From Thalassolituus sp. (lineage in GTDB: Bacteria > Pseudomonadota > Gammaproteobacteria > Pseudomonadales > Oceanobacteraceae), in the NCBI GenBank assembly GCA_006212115.1, contig PDUK01000006.1:1-60155 (forward strand): 60,155 bases of DNA. The letters are read 5' to 3'. Of this stretch, positions 26,551 through 37,241 are shown piece by piece (positions within the stretch are counted from its first letter, which is position 1; every line of letters starts with the position of its first letter). Made by a program: the position numbers and the translations under genes. A model generated the notes under the pieces. It did no database searches and was not told the DNA's origin. It saw only the letters and a program-made list of their open reading frames with translations.

Positions 26551-28098
26551 CTATTGTCCTCCGGCAGCAGTTTCCAGTTCTTCAGCAGATTCCTGATCGA
26601 TCAAGGTGTCGGGATTAATCAGCTGAATCATACGTTTTGAGTCACGCAGGTTTGCCATACCAGAGAATAGCTCACCATGCTCCTCGGAGATTTTTGGAGA
26701 AGGTTCAACGCAGCCATCAGGCAGGCGTAATACCTCGGTTACCTGATCGACGATAAAACCAGTACGCACACCGTGTATTAAGAACACAACGATTCTTTGT
26801 CGCTCACTACGTTCTGCTGCTTCAATCTCGAGGCGGGTACGCAGATCTACGACCGGCAATACAATCCCTCTCAGGTTGATAACACCTTCAAGGAAAGCGG
26901 GCGCTTTAGGAACGCGAATCAACTCGTCAGGAATTCGTACGATTTCCTGGATGCTGGTGATGGGAACAGCGAATTCTTCGTCATCCAGCTTAAACACCAC
27001 GACCTGGTTATCGTCTTCCTGTTCTTCTTCGACGTAATCGTCGTTTTCCTGTTCGATCATGCCTTCCTCCGAAATATCGTTCAGTGCATCCTGTAAATTT
27101 CCACTATCGAAAAAACGCTCGATGGAAAGAATTGAGACCAGCCTTTGGCCATTATTCAGGCGGCATATATCAGTGATATCGGACAGTTCCGATTCTTTTG
27201 CCATGGCGGGAATCAGAGCTTCGACGGTATCTTTGTTGATGCGTAATACTTCACTGACGCTATCGACAACAATGCCAATAAAGTAGCCTCCGGAGGCAAC
27301 TACAATGACGCGACTTTTTTCATCTGCGTCTTTGCTTGAGAGGGCAAACATGGTACGCAAATCCACCATTGGCAGAAGCTGATCTCTGAGGTTCATCAGA
27401 CCAAGAATGTGATGGGGGGAGCGCGGTACTGCGGTGATGCTCTCAGGCATCTGCACAATTTCCTTCACATCATCAATATGAATCGCGTATTCCTGATGGT
27501 CGACTGAGAAGCTGACAAGCTGAATCTCGTCGTCGTCCTCTTCGGCATCGTCATGATTCATGCTGTCGTCGATCAGACCATCAGAAAGCAGGCTGCTGTC
27601 GTTGGTCAGGTGCTCCAGGTGAGCAAACTCGTTATCCACCAGTTGCTGAAAATCCACCACCATGACCATGCTGCTGGCCGAACTATTTTTGATAACACCT
27701 TTAAGCAAAGTGGTATCGACTGAGGAGCGAATGGTGGAGGCGTCTTCCAGCTGTGACGGGTCACAATCTATGACGCTGGCAACGCGATCGACGACAAACC
27801 CAAGGGGTTGCCCCACATCGATGACGACCGCGCGCGTTGCTTCATCTGACTCAGCATCTGGAATACCAAACAGGTAGCGCAGGGACAGAATCGGCAATAC
27901 TTTTCCACGCAGATTGGCAAGACCGCACAGAGAAGGAGGCGCCAGTGGCACACGGACGACATCGGGTACACGGATGATTTCTTGTACGGGATTCATCTCA
28001 ACCGCGAACAACTCGTCGCCTACCTTGAACGTCACATATTGTTGACGTTCTTCTCCTTCGTTATCGTCGAACTCATTAATCTGTTCAGCCGCACTCAT
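26551..28098 (-). CDS. cheW: Triple-CheW coupling protein
   Basis: 515 residues built of three CheW domains: about 19-160, 192-335 and 364-505. Each shows the CheW opening (a strand, then EIIRVP or EIVQMP or EIVRIP), NLRG (62-65), NLRD (237-240) or NLRG (408-411), and the late FIVDxV-type strand (FVVDRV, IVVDSV, FIVDQV). Acidic linkers rich in Asp and Glu join them (about 175-192 and 345-364). A normal CheW has about 160 residues and one domain. The second domain differs at the conserved glycine. Such proteins could bridge receptors and CheA in several positions of an array ring. GGAGG precedes the start and the gene follows the double-headed receptor by 11 bases. Confidence 0.93.
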   Translation of the reverse strand: MSAAEQINEFDDNEGEERQQYVTFKVGDELFAVEMNPVQEIIRVPDVVRVPLAPPSLCGLANLRGKVLPILSLRYLFGIPDAESDEATRAVVIDVGQPLGFVVDRVASVIDCDPSQLEDASTIRSSVDTTLLKGVIKNSSASSMVMVVDFQQLVDNEFAHLEHLTNDSSLLSDGLIDDSMNHDDAEEDDDEIQLVSFSVDHQEYAIHIDDVKEIVQMPESITAVPRSPHHILGLMNLRDQLLPMVDLRTMFALSSKDADEKSRVIVVASGGYFIGIVVDSVSEVLRINKDTVEALIPAMAKESELSDITDICRLNNGQRLVSILSIERFFDSGNLQDALNDISEEGMIEQENDDYVEEEQEDDNQVVVFKLDDEEFAVPITSIQEIVRIPDELIRVPKAPAFLEGVINLRGIVLPVVDLRTRLEIEAAERSERQRIVVFLIHGVRTGFIVDQVTEVLRLPDGCVEPSPKISEEHGELFSGMANLRDSKRMIQLINPDTLIDQESAEELETAAGGQ

Positions 28099-28109
28099 GG
28101 GAGGCCTCC

Positions 28110-30023
28110 TTATACGCTTTGCAGTTCGTCAGCCAGGGAGGCAATTTCTTCGATTGCAGATGCCAGTTCGTCGGCTCCGCGGGATTGTTGCTCTGCGGCG
28201 CTTGCTGCTTCGTCTGCGGCTTTTTCTGCCTCTTCGGAGGCGGCTGCGATTTGTTCTGACCCGCTCTTCACTTGGAGGATGGCGGATGAAATGTCGTTTG
28301 AGGCTTTAAGGATTTCGTCCGCACCTTTCTCCACGAGAAGAATTTCGCTTTCGATCTGGGTCAGGTTCGAGGTGGATACTTTCGCTTTTTCAGTTTCTTC
28401 TATCGCAGCTTCTACGATTTCATCCAGATCTGTTCCAACAGCGAAGATCTGATCCTGAACGGATTTGACCAAATCTTTAATGCGATCTGCATTTTCAGCA
28501 GAGTCTCGCGCAAGGTTACGGATATCAGTAGCCACGACCACGAAGCCTTTACCAAACTCTCCGGCACGTGCTGCTTCAATCGATCCGTTGACGGCGAGCA
28601 TATTGGTCTGAATCGATACCATGGCTATGGCTTCGACGATTTTGTCGATACGACGGGAAACAATTTCGAGATCACGGACCTGTTTAATACTGGCTTGGGT
28701 CGCACTGACCGATGCTCCAATACCGTGGATTAATTCATCAACCGCCGTTTTATTTGTACCCAAGGATTCTTTGATGGCACCAATTTGTTTCTGGCTCACC
28801 GTTGCCCGTTCCTGCGCAACCTCCAGACCACGCTCAATTTCGCTGATGGCTGCGGAGGACTCTTCGGTCGCAGCTGCGGCAGTTTGCGAGCCGAGACGAA
28901 TCTGCTCAATAGCGGTCATAATTTGTGTTGAAGCGCGATTAATTTCCTGGACTGCGGAGGATAATTCTTCAGCGCTGGAAGCAACTTCTTCTGCACTCTT
29001 TGCAACGTCGGTAGAATTTCGAAGGTCGTCAGCGAGATCGAACAGACTCTGAGACGCTCGCTCACATTCACTGAGAGCCTGGCTTTGTTCATTGACGGTT
29101 TTCGCAGATTCCTCTGCAGCGGCTGATTGTTCCTCTGCTGCCGTTGCAATGTCCTCGATGCCTTTTAAAGCCTGCTTGGCTGCCACGCTGGACTGCGACG
29201 CTCCGCTGGCAATTTCTTGGGTGCCGTCGACGATCTCGGTCATGTTGTCGCGGATACCGGTCAACTGGTCGCGGATTACATGACCTTTTTCCACTTCCTG
29301 CTCGACCTGCTCTGACGACGTCTTGATTCCGTCTGCAATACCCCGAACTTCGTGTTGGATCTGTTTTACTAGCGTCTGAATTTCGTTTGCGCTTTGCTCT
29401 GAGGTTTCTGCGAGTGTGCGCACCTCATCCGCGACGACTGCAAAACCTTTACCATGTTTGCCAGCGCGTGCAGCTTCGATCGCGGCGTTGAGTGCCAGCA
29501 GGTTGGTTTGATCCGCAATGCGAACGACGGCCTTCACGATATCGCCGATGTTGGCGGCCTGTTTCTCGAGTTCAGACACTTTCTCAACTGAATCAGCCTG
29601 TCGGCTCGCTGCCTCGCGCACATTGGCAACGAGGCTGTCGATTTTAGTGCTGGTTTCGCGAACAACACTCGTGAGGGCCTCGCATCGGGTCCGGGAGTCT
29701 TCAGCATTGGTTAACTGCGATGAAATAGAGCTGTTGACCTGGTTGAATGCGGCTAACGATTCTTGTGATGCACCGCTCATTTCTTCTGCGGTTACCGCGA
29801 TCTGATCGGACGCACTCTGGAGTTGTTGACTGGCGGCTGCGGCTTCAGTGATACCGGAGGAGAGCTGCCCGGTTGCGGCTGCAATACGTTCGGCAGCCTG
29901 TTGTTGTTTTGCCAGAGTTCTGGCCCGGCGGCGCTTCGCCTCTGCTTCTTTCGCAACGTTAGGGTCGACTGAGCTCTCGGCTGTTTTCGCGCTGGAATTC
30001 TGAGGTTTCTTCACAAGTGCCAT
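28110..30023 (-). CDS. Soluble double-headed chemoreceptor (DosM-like)
   Basis: 637 residues with no membrane segment and no sensor domain. There are two complete signalling tips: [19 protein letters not shown] then [14 protein letters not shown] (about 170-205) and [19 protein letters not shown] then [14 protein letters not shown] (about 470-505), exactly 300 residues apart in register. Each is flanked by about 150-residue coiled-coil arms with Ala/Glu/Ser-rich heptads, so the protein should form two hairpins. The second tip has lost conserved residues ([11 protein letters not shown]). The N-terminus is short and basic (KRRRAR near residues 31-36). The V. cholerae receptor DosM has this plan and stabilises cytoplasmic sandwich arrays. 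The ATG at 30023 has AGGA seven bases upstream; the ATG at 30029 is too close to it. Confidence 0.92.
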   Translation of the reverse strand: MALVKKPQNSSAKTAESSVDPNVAKEAEAKRRRARTLAKQQQAAERIAAATGQLSSGITEAAAASQQLQSASDQIAVTAEEMSGASQESLAAFNQVNSSISSQLTNAEDSRTRCEALTSVVRETSTKIDSLVANVREAASRQADSVEKVSELEKQAANIGDIVKAVVRIADQTNLLALNAAIEAARAGKHGKGFAVVADEVRTLAETSEQSANEIQTLVKQIQHEVRGIADGIKTSSEQVEQEVEKGHVIRDQLTGIRDNMTEIVDGTQEIASGASQSSVAAKQALKGIEDIATAAEEQSAAAEESAKTVNEQSQALSECERASQSLFDLADDLRNSTDVAKSAEEVASSAEELSSAVQEINRASTQIMTAIEQIRLGSQTAAAATEESSAAISEIERGLEVAQERATVSQKQIGAIKESLGTNKTAVDELIHGIGASVSATQASIKQVRDLEIVSRRIDKIVEAIAMVSIQTNMLAVNGSIEAARAGEFGKGFVVVATDIRNLARDSAENADRIKDLVKSVQDQIFAVGTDLDEIVEAAIEETEKAKVSTSNLTQIESEILLVEKGADEILKASNDISSAILQVKSGSEQIAAASEEAEKAADEAASAAEQQSRGADELASAIEEIASLADELQSV

Positions 30024-30705
30024 ATGCATGTCCTGCTTCAGTTGGTGGGTGCAGCGCCTTTAAGTCGGGTGGGTGCAGCACGGCCTGTCTTTAAACAGCA
30101 GGCCTGATGGAACAGTGGTATTTGTCTTTTCGGGCCTGATCATTAAAAACGATAGACAGGGTCGGTGGGTTGTCAAAGAAACGCGTACTGATTCCGGAAG
30201 AGGGTATTTGCAGCAAATGGAACAATAAGAAAGCGCAAGGTCACTTTGTTTTATTTCATTACGTGCGGATGTAAGCCTTTGTAACGCTTTCTAAAAAGTC
30301 AGGATGGTTAATTCCTTATTGGTATTAGTACGATTATTTTTAGGTCGATAACATATATTTAGCGGAAAAATCTGCCCTGGTTTGGTTACATTTCGCCAAC
30401 GCAGCCTTTTTCGATTCAGAGTCTCCGACCAAAGTGAGACTGAGTTCCGAGTTGAAGAAACTCACACATGGGATAGTTGTCCTAAGGACATATAAAGTCA
30501 TGAAAGTCACTCGCGAGCCTCGTTATTGACGCCACAGCGACGCGGAGCGGACAGAAGGTAGGGAGCGGGGCGGACCGACTGCACGGAACCTGAATCATAC
30601 ACGATCAGTTTTCGTGATTTATCAGTCGATCCTCCGTGAGTGAGTGTTTTCTCAGACTTTATCTATACTGATTCGAGCACATGCCCAAGGTCAGGAGCCC
30701 AGCTG
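30024..30705. other. Divergent intergenic region between the chemosensory run and aceE
   Basis: About 680 bases without a convincing gene. On the aceE side there is a possible -10 element TATACT at 30664-30669 but no good -35. A GGCCTG/CAGGCC hairpin lies at 30082-30104. The 12-mer GGTGGGTGCAGC occurs at 30044 and again at 30068, a 24-base period just upstream of the double-headed receptor gene. No PdhR-type or sigma-28 promoter could be recognised with confidence. The promoters of both the chemosensory operon and aceE must lie here. Confidence 0.5.
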
Positions 30706-33387
30706 ATGGATGATCAGATCTACACCAACGATGCAGATCCCCAGGAAACCAAAGAGTGGGTGGACGCAATCCACTCTGTTATCCGCGCAGAAGGACTCGA
30801 AAGAGCCCACTTCCTTATTGAACGTATCGCCGAGCGCGCCACCCGAGACGGGATGCCGCTGCCATACGCGCTGAACACGCCATACCGAAACACGATTCCG
30901 CCCGAAAAAGAAGCGCCGATGCCGGGTGACCTCTTTATGGAGCGCCGTATCCGCTCGTTGGTGCGTTGGAACGCGCTGGCTATGGTGTTGCGTGCAAACA
31001 AAGAGGGCGCTGGCGATTTAGGCGGTCATATTTCCAGTTTTGCCTCCAGTGCGACTCTGTACGATGTGGGTTTTAACCATTTTTTCCGTGCACCGAATGC
31101 CGACAGCGAACAGTCGCCTTTGGGGGATCTGATCTACTACCAGGGTCATGTTTCCCCGGGCATTTATGCGCGCAGTTATCTCGAAGGACGCTTTGACGAG
31201 CACGATTTAGAGCGCTTCCGTCAGGAGGCTCTAGCACCGGGCCTATCGTCCTATCCACACCCGAAACTGATGCCGGACTACTGGCAGTTCCCAACCGTAT
31301 CGATGGGGCTTGGGCCATTGCAGGCAATTTATCAGGCGCACTTTATGCGTTACCTGTCTGCCCGTGAACTGGTACCACGTAAGGGACGGAAAGTGTGGGC
31401 GTTCCTGGGTGATGGCGAATGTGATGAGCCAGAAACACTGGGTGCGATTGGCCTTGCAGGGCGCGAGAAGCTTGAGAATCTTATTTTCGTTATTAACTGC
31501 AACCTGCAACGACTGGATGGTCCAGTGCGTGGTAACGGTAAGATTATTCAGGAATTGGAAAGCCAGTTCCGTGGTGCAGGCTGGAATGTGATTAAGGTCG
31601 TGTGGGGGCGTCACTGGGACCCTCTGCTTGCGAAAGATCGTAAGGGCCTGCTGCAGAAGCGTATGGACGAAACCGTCGACGGCGAGTACCAGAACTACAA
31701 AGCGAAGGGTGGCAAATACACCCGCGAGCATTTCTTTGAAAAGTATCCAGAGCTGAAAGATCTGATCAAAGATTTAAGCGATGAAGATATTTTCAAACTG
31801 AACCGCGGCGGCCATGATCCATATAAGGTGTTCGCTGCCTATCACGAGGCTGTGAACCACAAAGGTCAGCCGACCGTTATTCTTGCTCATACCGTCAAAG
31901 GTTATGGCATGGGTGGTGAGGCCGAAGGTCAGAACCAGGCGCACCAGGTTAAAAAACTGGATGTCGAGAGCCTGAAAGCCTTCCGGGATCGTTTCGGTAT
32001 TCCGATTCGGGATGAAGATCTTGAACACCTGCCATTCTACCGGCCGCCTGCCGATAGCCCCGAAATGACCTACATGCGTAAACAGCGCGAGAAGTTGGGC
32101 GGTAGCTTACCGGTGCGGACGGAGAACTGGCAGGCACTGACTGCCCCTGAACTGTCCTTCTTCCAGGCTCAGCTGGATGGAACCGGCGAGCGTGAGATTT
32201 CCACGACTATGGCCTTTGTTCGTATTTTGTCTCAGGTGATTAAAGACAAGAATATGGGCGATCGTGTCGTGCCTATCGTTCCCGACGAAGCCAGAACATT
32301 TGGTATGGAAGGGATGTTCCGACAGATGGGAATTTACTCATCGGAAGGCCAGCTTTACGAGCCGGTCGATCAGGGGCAGGTGATGTACTACCGCGAGGAT
32401 AAGAAAGGCCGCATCCTTGAGGAAGGCATTAACGAAGCCGGTGCGTTCTCTGCCTGGATGGCGGCGGGCAGCTCGTACAGCACCAATGGCTTGGCCATGA
32501 TTCCATTTTATATTTATTACTCCATGTTCGGCTTTCAGCGCATTGGTGATTTCGCCTGGGCTGCGGGTGATATGCAGTGTCAGGGTTTCCTTATTGGCGC
32601 TACGTCCGGACGGACGACTCTCAATGGTGAGGGATTGCAGCACCAGGACGGGCACAGCCACTTACTTGCGTCGACGATTCCAAACTGTATTTCGTACGAC
32701 CCAACCTACGCCTACGAAATGGCCGTGATTGTTCAGGACGGCCTCAAGCGGATGTATGAGAAGAAAGAAAAGGTTTTCTATTACATCACCTCACTGAACG
32801 AAAACTACGCCCACCCGGCTATGCCAGAAGGCGTTGAAGAGGGTATCCGTCGTGGTATTTATCGTTTACGCGAGTCGTCCGGCACCGACAAACCCATTCA
32901 GTTGCTCGGCTCAGGCTCGATACTGCGACAGGTTGAACAGGCTGCGGAATGGCTGAATGAAAAAGGTATTGCGGCTAGTGTCTGGTCGGTGACTTCCTAC
33001 AACGAACTGCGTCGCGATGGTATGGCGTGCGAGCGTGAAGCAATCCTTTCTGCGGGCGAGCGCAAGCCAGAGCCGTATGTCACTACTCAGCTGAAACAGA
33101 GCGAGGGTCCTGTGGTATCGGCCACCGATCACATGAAAGCGTACTCCGATCAGATTCGCCCGTATGTTCCGGAAGGACGAAGCTATCAGGTGTTAGGTAC
33201 AGATGGTTTTGGCCGCAGCGACACGCGTGAAGCCTTGAGACGTTTCTTCGAAGTGGACTGGCAGCACATCGTCTGGGCCGCTGGTTATGAGTTGGTAAAA
33301 GAGGGGACATTGGCGCTTGATACTCTGGAAAGTTGGAGATCAGAGCTGTCCATTGATGCGTCTAAACCAGATCCGCTATACAGCTAA
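30706..33387 (+). CDS. aceE: Pyruvate dehydrogenase E1 component (homodimeric)
   Basis: 893 residues, close to E. coli AceE (887). The thiamine diphosphate motif GDGECDEPETLGAIGLAGREKLENLIFVINCN, split here as GDGECDEPET and LIFVINCN, is intact, as are GGHIS, the catalytic histidine region and HTVKGYGMG. It decarboxylates pyruvate and passes the acetyl group to AceF lipoyl arms. The ATG at 30706 has AGGAG eight bases upstream and gives the standard N-terminus (MDDQIYTNDADPQETKEW); readings from 30640 are longer than the family. It is the first gene of aceE-aceF; no E3 (lpd) gene follows here. Confidence 0.97.
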   Translation: MDDQIYTNDADPQETKEWVDAIHSVIRAEGLERAHFLIERIAERATRDGMPLPYALNTPYRNTIPPEKEAPMPGDLFMERRIRSLVRWNALAMVLRANKEGAGDLGGHISSFASSATLYDVGFNHFFRAPNADSEQSPLGDLIYYQGHVSPGIYARSYLEGRFDEHDLERFRQEALAPGLSSYPHPKLMPDYWQFPTVSMGLGPLQAIYQAHFMRYLSARELVPRKGRKVWAFLGDGECDEPETLGAIGLAGREKLENLIFVINCNLQRLDGPVRGNGKIIQELESQFRGAGWNVIKVVWGRHWDPLLAKDRKGLLQKRMDETVDGEYQNYKAKGGKYTREHFFEKYPELKDLIKDLSDEDIFKLNRGGHDPYKVFAAYHEAVNHKGQPTVILAHTVKGYGMGGEAEGQNQAHQVKKLDVESLKAFRDRFGIPIRDEDLEHLPFYRPPADSPEMTYMRKQREKLGGSLPVRTENWQALTAPELSFFQAQLDGTGEREISTTMAFVRILSQVIKDKNMGDRVVPIVPDEARTFGMEGMFRQMGIYSSEGQLYEPVDQGQVMYYREDKKGRILEEGINEAGAFSAWMAAGSSYSTNGLAMIPFYIYYSMFGFQRIGDFAWAAGDMQCQGFLIGATSGRTTLNGEGLQHQDGHSHLLASTIPNCISYDPTYAYEMAVIVQDGLKRMYEKKEKVFYYITSLNENYAHPAMPEGVEEGIRRGIYRLRESSGTDKPIQLLGSGSILRQVEQAAEWLNEKGIAASVWSVTSYNELRRDGMACEREAILSAGERKPEPYVTTQLKQSEGPVVSATDHMKAYSDQIRPYVPEGRSYQVLGTDGFGRSDTREALRRFFEVDWQHIVWAAGYELVKEGTLALDTLESWRSELSIDASKPDPLYS

Positions 33388-33398
33388 GGACGGAACCG

Positions 33399-35075
33399 AT
33401 GACAACATTGAAAATTCCTGATTTAGGTGGCTCAAGCAACGTTGAAGTGATTGAGGTGCTGGTTAATCCCGGCGACTCCGTCGAGCAAGAGCAGGCGTTG
33501 ATCGTCCTGGAAACCGACAAGGCGACGATGGAAATTCCGGCTGAAACCGCCGGTACCGTGTCGAACGTACTGATCAAAGTCGGCGACAAGGTCAGTCAGG
33601 GCGATGAATTTATTGAATTGAGCAGTGACACTGCCAGCCCCGTCAATCAAGCACAGTCCGGGCAAGGGACTGACGAGCAAGGTGCTGACGAAAAGTCTGA
33701 AGCACAGGGCGAAGTCGAAAAAGCGGCCGAGACAACACAGCCCGCATCAGAATCAGCAAAACAGGGCGAAGCGACGTCAGTAACCGTTTCTATCCCTGAT
33801 CTGGGTGGTTCGAAAGATGTTGAGGTGATTGAAGTCTCGGTGCGCGCTGGCGAAGATATTGATGGTGAGCAGACCATCATCACGCTGGAGACAGATAAGG
33901 CCAGTATGGAAATTCCGGCTGGGGTTTCTGGGACTGTCGAAGAAATTCTGGTGAAAATGGGTGATAAAGTCAGTGAAGGTGACCCTATGGTGGTGGTGAA
34001 AACCGCTGCGTCCTCTGCTGCATCTTCGTCTGAGTCTTCATCACAGCCTACGTCTGCCTCAGCGTCTGTGCCTACTGCGTCTATGCCTACGGCATCGGCA
34101 TCTACTGCAACCACTCCGCCGACTACAGCACCTGCTGCGGCATCTGGAGCTAACGCTCAAGCGACTGGCAATGTGAGTTCGCCCTCCAAGCACATTCATG
34201 CTGGCCCTGCAGTACGTAAGCTCGCCCGTGAGTTTGGCGTAGATCTGGCCGTGGTCCCCGGATCTGGTCCGAAAGGGCGGGTCGTCAAAGAGGACGTTCA
34301 GGCCTTCGTTAAAGAGCGTGTGAACGGTCCTGTAGCCGCAGGTGGCTCAGGTATTCCTGCTGTACCCGAAGTCGATTTTTCACAGTTTGGACCGATAACG
34401 ACTGAATCTCTGAATAATATTAAACGAGCGACGGCCCGGGCCATGACGACAGCCTGGCTGAACGTCCCGCAGGTGACTCAGTTTGATCAGGCGGATATCA
34501 CCGATCTGGAGGCCTTCCGGAAAGCGCAGAATGCGCAGGGTGACGTTCGTTTCTCGATCGTTCCTTTCGTGCTGAAAGCCATTGCGAAACTGCTTCACGA
34601 CTTCCCGACTTTCAATGCATCACTCTCTCCTGATGGCGAATCCTTGGTTATGAAGGGCTACGTCCACATTGGCGTTGCCGTTGATACGCCAAAAGGATTG
34701 CTGGTGCCCGTGATTCATGACGTTGATAAAAAGTCGGTTACAGAAATCACACAAGAACTGGGCAACAAAGCCGCCCTGGCCCGCGAAGGTAAACTATCTT
34801 TAAAGGACATGCAGGGAGGTTGCTTCAGCCTGTCCAGTCTGGGCGGAATTGGTGGTACTGCATTTACCCCCATCGTGAATCCGCCAGAGGTGGCCATTCT
34901 TGGACTCTCACGGTCTGAGATGAAACCGGTCTGGAACGGTACTGAATTTATACCTCGCTTAATGTTGCCACTGTCTCTTTCGTACGATCACAGGGTTATT
35001 GACGGCGCCGAAGCGGCGCGTTTCAGCCAAAGGCTGGTCAGTTACCTGGAAGATATGAGGCAGATTCTGATGTAG
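33399..35075 (+). CDS. aceF: Pyruvate dehydrogenase E2, dihydrolipoyl acetyltransferase
   Basis: 558 residues. Two lipoyl domains carry the modified lysines K41 and K167 in ETDKAT/SMEIP. A Ser/Thr/Ala/Pro-rich linker (about 205-255) shows repeated SxPTASxP units and gives the swinging arm its length. The peripheral-subunit-binding domain has [17 protein letters not shown]. The catalytic domain ends in SYDHRVIDG with the catalytic H531 and D535. It transfers acetyl groups from E1 to CoA. E. coli AceF has three lipoyl domains; two here is common in other gammaproteobacteria. It begins 11 bases after aceE and is followed after 19 bases by a chemoreceptor gene. Confidence 0.96.
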   Translation: MTTLKIPDLGGSSNVEVIEVLVNPGDSVEQEQALIVLETDKATMEIPAETAGTVSNVLIKVGDKVSQGDEFIELSSDTASPVNQAQSGQGTDEQGADEKSEAQGEVEKAAETTQPASESAKQGEATSVTVSIPDLGGSKDVEVIEVSVRAGEDIDGEQTIITLETDKASMEIPAGVSGTVEEILVKMGDKVSEGDPMVVVKTAASSAASSSESSSQPTSASASVPTASMPTASASTATTPPTTAPAAASGANAQATGNVSSPSKHIHAGPAVRKLAREFGVDLAVVPGSGPKGRVVKEDVQAFVKERVNGPVAAGGSGIPAVPEVDFSQFGPITTESLNNIKRATARAMTTAWLNVPQVTQFDQADITDLEAFRKAQNAQGDVRFSIVPFVLKAIAKLLHDFPTFNASLSPDGESLVMKGYVHIGVAVDTPKGLLVPVIHDVDKKSVTEITQELGNKAALAREGKLSLKDMQGGCFSLSSLGGIGGTAFTPIVNPPEVAILGLSRSEMKPVWNGTEFIPRLMLPLSLSYDHRVIDGAEAARFSQRLVSYLEDMRQILM

Positions 35076-35094
35076 TTTTATGGGGAGTCGATCT

Positions 35095-37116
35095 ATGTTC
35101 AGGTCACTGATGCTGCCAGGTATCAAATTTATGGGGCGCTTAAGTTACGCGTCTAAATTCAGCCTTATCAGTTTCCTGTTTCTGGTTCCGCTCGTCATAC
35201 TAAGCGGTCAGGTTTTCCTGGCTGCTTTTGATTCAATGAAAAAAACGGAAAAAGAGATTAACGCAGTCCAGTCTGTTGAATCTCTCCTCTCCTTCGCTCG
35301 CGAACTCGAGATTACCCGAGATATATCTGCAGCTGCCGTGATCCAGAGTGACGCAGCGCTGAAAGACGAAGCCACACGACTTATCGGACAGCTGCCCGGT
35401 AAAACAGACACGCTACTGTCTAGCCTCAGTGACGATACCCTCATCACCGCTATTGAAGAGTGGCGAGCGCAGTACCTTCGGCATTTCAGCATTGTTGGCG
35501 AGCAACGTCAGCCTGCATTCCTTGATCAGTTTAATTTTTTCCAAACAAACATTGATGAGATCTACCTGACCGCGCGTCAGTACGCTCAGTCCTCTGGTCT
35601 GACACTTGATTCAGACGATACCATTCAGCGCCTGACCTCGACCTTACTGGTGGATTTACCCGCTATCGAGCGTGCTGCCGGGCTGGGACATTCTGCGGGT
35701 ATTTACGCGTTTGCAGAGCAATATCTGCAATCATCCACATACGATCTGATGAATCTGATTTATGACGAAATACTCGCAGCAGAGCAGAGCACAGAATTAG
35801 TTATGGCGAACGCCGAGGTAACGGGCGACGGCACTCTGTCAGGCAATGCCAGCAGCGTACTGACCTTCCTTGAAGACCTGCGCATGACCTTAGACGAAGA
35901 AGTCATCATGGCGGCGTCGATTGAACGTTCATGGCAGGATTTCCATCAGTATTACAAAGAGTCCTCAAGTGCTTTTACAGATTTGCGTGGTAACGCATTT
36001 CCATTATTGCTAACCCGGCTTAACGACAGACTCTCCGCGCAGACCAGCAGGGTATTTACGCTTGTGACCGTACTTCTGGTGACTCTCTCGATTATTGTTT
36101 ATCTCTACTTGTCCTTCTTTATGTCAGTGAGAGCCACCATTAAAAACTTCACCCGCACAGCCGGTGTCATCGCGGAAGGCGATTTTACACAGCACATTGA
36201 GGTGGTAGGTAACGATGAAATGGGACAGTTACGCGATGCATTTAATCAGATGATCGATAACATTCGACAAACGCTGTCTACAGTAAAAGCGTCTGCCTCT
36301 GAAGTTGGAAAAAACGTATCGGATGTTGAATCGATTGCCGACCGCAGCAGACAGGCAGTGGCTGTTCAGTTAAGCCGTACTAATGAAGTCAGCACCACGA
36401 TTGAAGAAGTGGCTGAAAGTGCGGCTGACGTCAGTCGACTTGCGGAGGAAGCTGAGCTTGCCGCTCGATCCGGTCAAGGCAAGTCCGACGAGGCGGGCAA
36501 AGTGGTTACTCGTGTGATGGGAGAGGTCGGACGTTTATCTGACGAGATGGAAAACTCAATGGCAGCGGTAAATCGTTTGGCTGATAACTCCAGTAGTATT
36601 AGCTCTATTCTTGAAACGATTAAAGGCATCGCGGAGCAGACTAATCTGTTGGCCCTGAATGCCGCCATTGAGGCAGCACGTGCTGGAGAGCAGGGACGAG
36701 GCTTTGCCGTTGTAGCTGATGAGGTGCGTACACTAGCAAGTCGGACACAAGGCTCTGCGCAGGAAATTGAGACGCTGATCAGTGATGTACAGGACAATAT
36801 TGTTAAGGCAGTAGATACCATGCGGGTCAACCGGGACATGGTTGATGCGACTGTGAAAAACTCAGTACAGGTGAGTGACACCCTAGCGGAAATTCAGCAG
36901 AGCATGGGTGACATTCAGCAGCGGACAGACCGTATTGCCGGAACGGCAGGTCAACAGAGCGAAGCGGCGTCGCGCTTACGCACGAACCTTTCTGAAATTC
37001 GCAGCAGTGGCGAGGAAACATCTCGCAACGCAGAAGGTACGGTCCAGGCCGTTGCAAAAGCCCGTTCAATTGCTGAGGCACTGGGAAGTAATGTAGGCCA
37101 GTTCAAGGTGAACTGA
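35095..37116 (+). CDS. Methyl-accepting chemotaxis protein
   Basis: 673 residues from the ATG at 35095, which has GGGGAG seven bases upstream; an ATG at 35080 is less likely. TM1 is about residues 22-44 and TM2 about 320-343. Between them lies a helical periplasmic region of about 275 residues, the size of bimodular helical sensors of the HBM or NIT type, though I cannot name it. A HAMP domain (about 345-395) and a signalling tip ([18 protein letters not shown] from about 514, then [14 protein letters not shown]) follow. There is no CheR-tethering pentapeptide. The gene starts 19 bases after aceF on the same strand, so it may be co-transcribed with pyruvate dehydrogenase. Confidence 0.92.
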   Translation: MFRSLMLPGIKFMGRLSYASKFSLISFLFLVPLVILSGQVFLAAFDSMKKTEKEINAVQSVESLLSFARELEITRDISAAAVIQSDAALKDEATRLIGQLPGKTDTLLSSLSDDTLITAIEEWRAQYLRHFSIVGEQRQPAFLDQFNFFQTNIDEIYLTARQYAQSSGLTLDSDDTIQRLTSTLLVDLPAIERAAGLGHSAGIYAFAEQYLQSSTYDLMNLIYDEILAAEQSTELVMANAEVTGDGTLSGNASSVLTFLEDLRMTLDEEVIMAASIERSWQDFHQYYKESSSAFTDLRGNAFPLLLTRLNDRLSAQTSRVFTLVTVLLVTLSIIVYLYLSFFMSVRATIKNFTRTAGVIAEGDFTQHIEVVGNDEMGQLRDAFNQMIDNIRQTLSTVKASASEVGKNVSDVESIADRSRQAVAVQLSRTNEVSTTIEEVAESAADVSRLAEEAELAARSGQGKSDEAGKVVTRVMGEVGRLSDEMENSMAAVNRLADNSSSISSILETIKGIAEQTNLLALNAAIEAARAGEQGRGFAVVADEVRTLASRTQGSAQEIETLISDVQDNIVKAVDTMRVNRDMVDATVKNSVQVSDTLAEIQQSMGDIQQRTDRIAGTAGQQSEAASRLRTNLSEIRSSGEETSRNAEGTVQAVAKARSIAEALGSNVGQFKVN

Positions 37117-37241
37117 CGAAGCAGGACAATTACCGCCGGGTTGTACCGGTAAGCTTCATTTCGTTTAGTCGTTAGCGTTACACTCTGTCCGTCGCTGTTC
37201 TCTATAGCGATGCTCAGAGTGTTTTTGTTTCAGGCGGCTTT

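Noticed and set aside
30344-30351. Sigma-28-like -10 box (GTCGATAA) on the plus strand
   Set aside because: It has no TAAA-type -35 at the right distance and points toward aceE and not the chemosensory operon.
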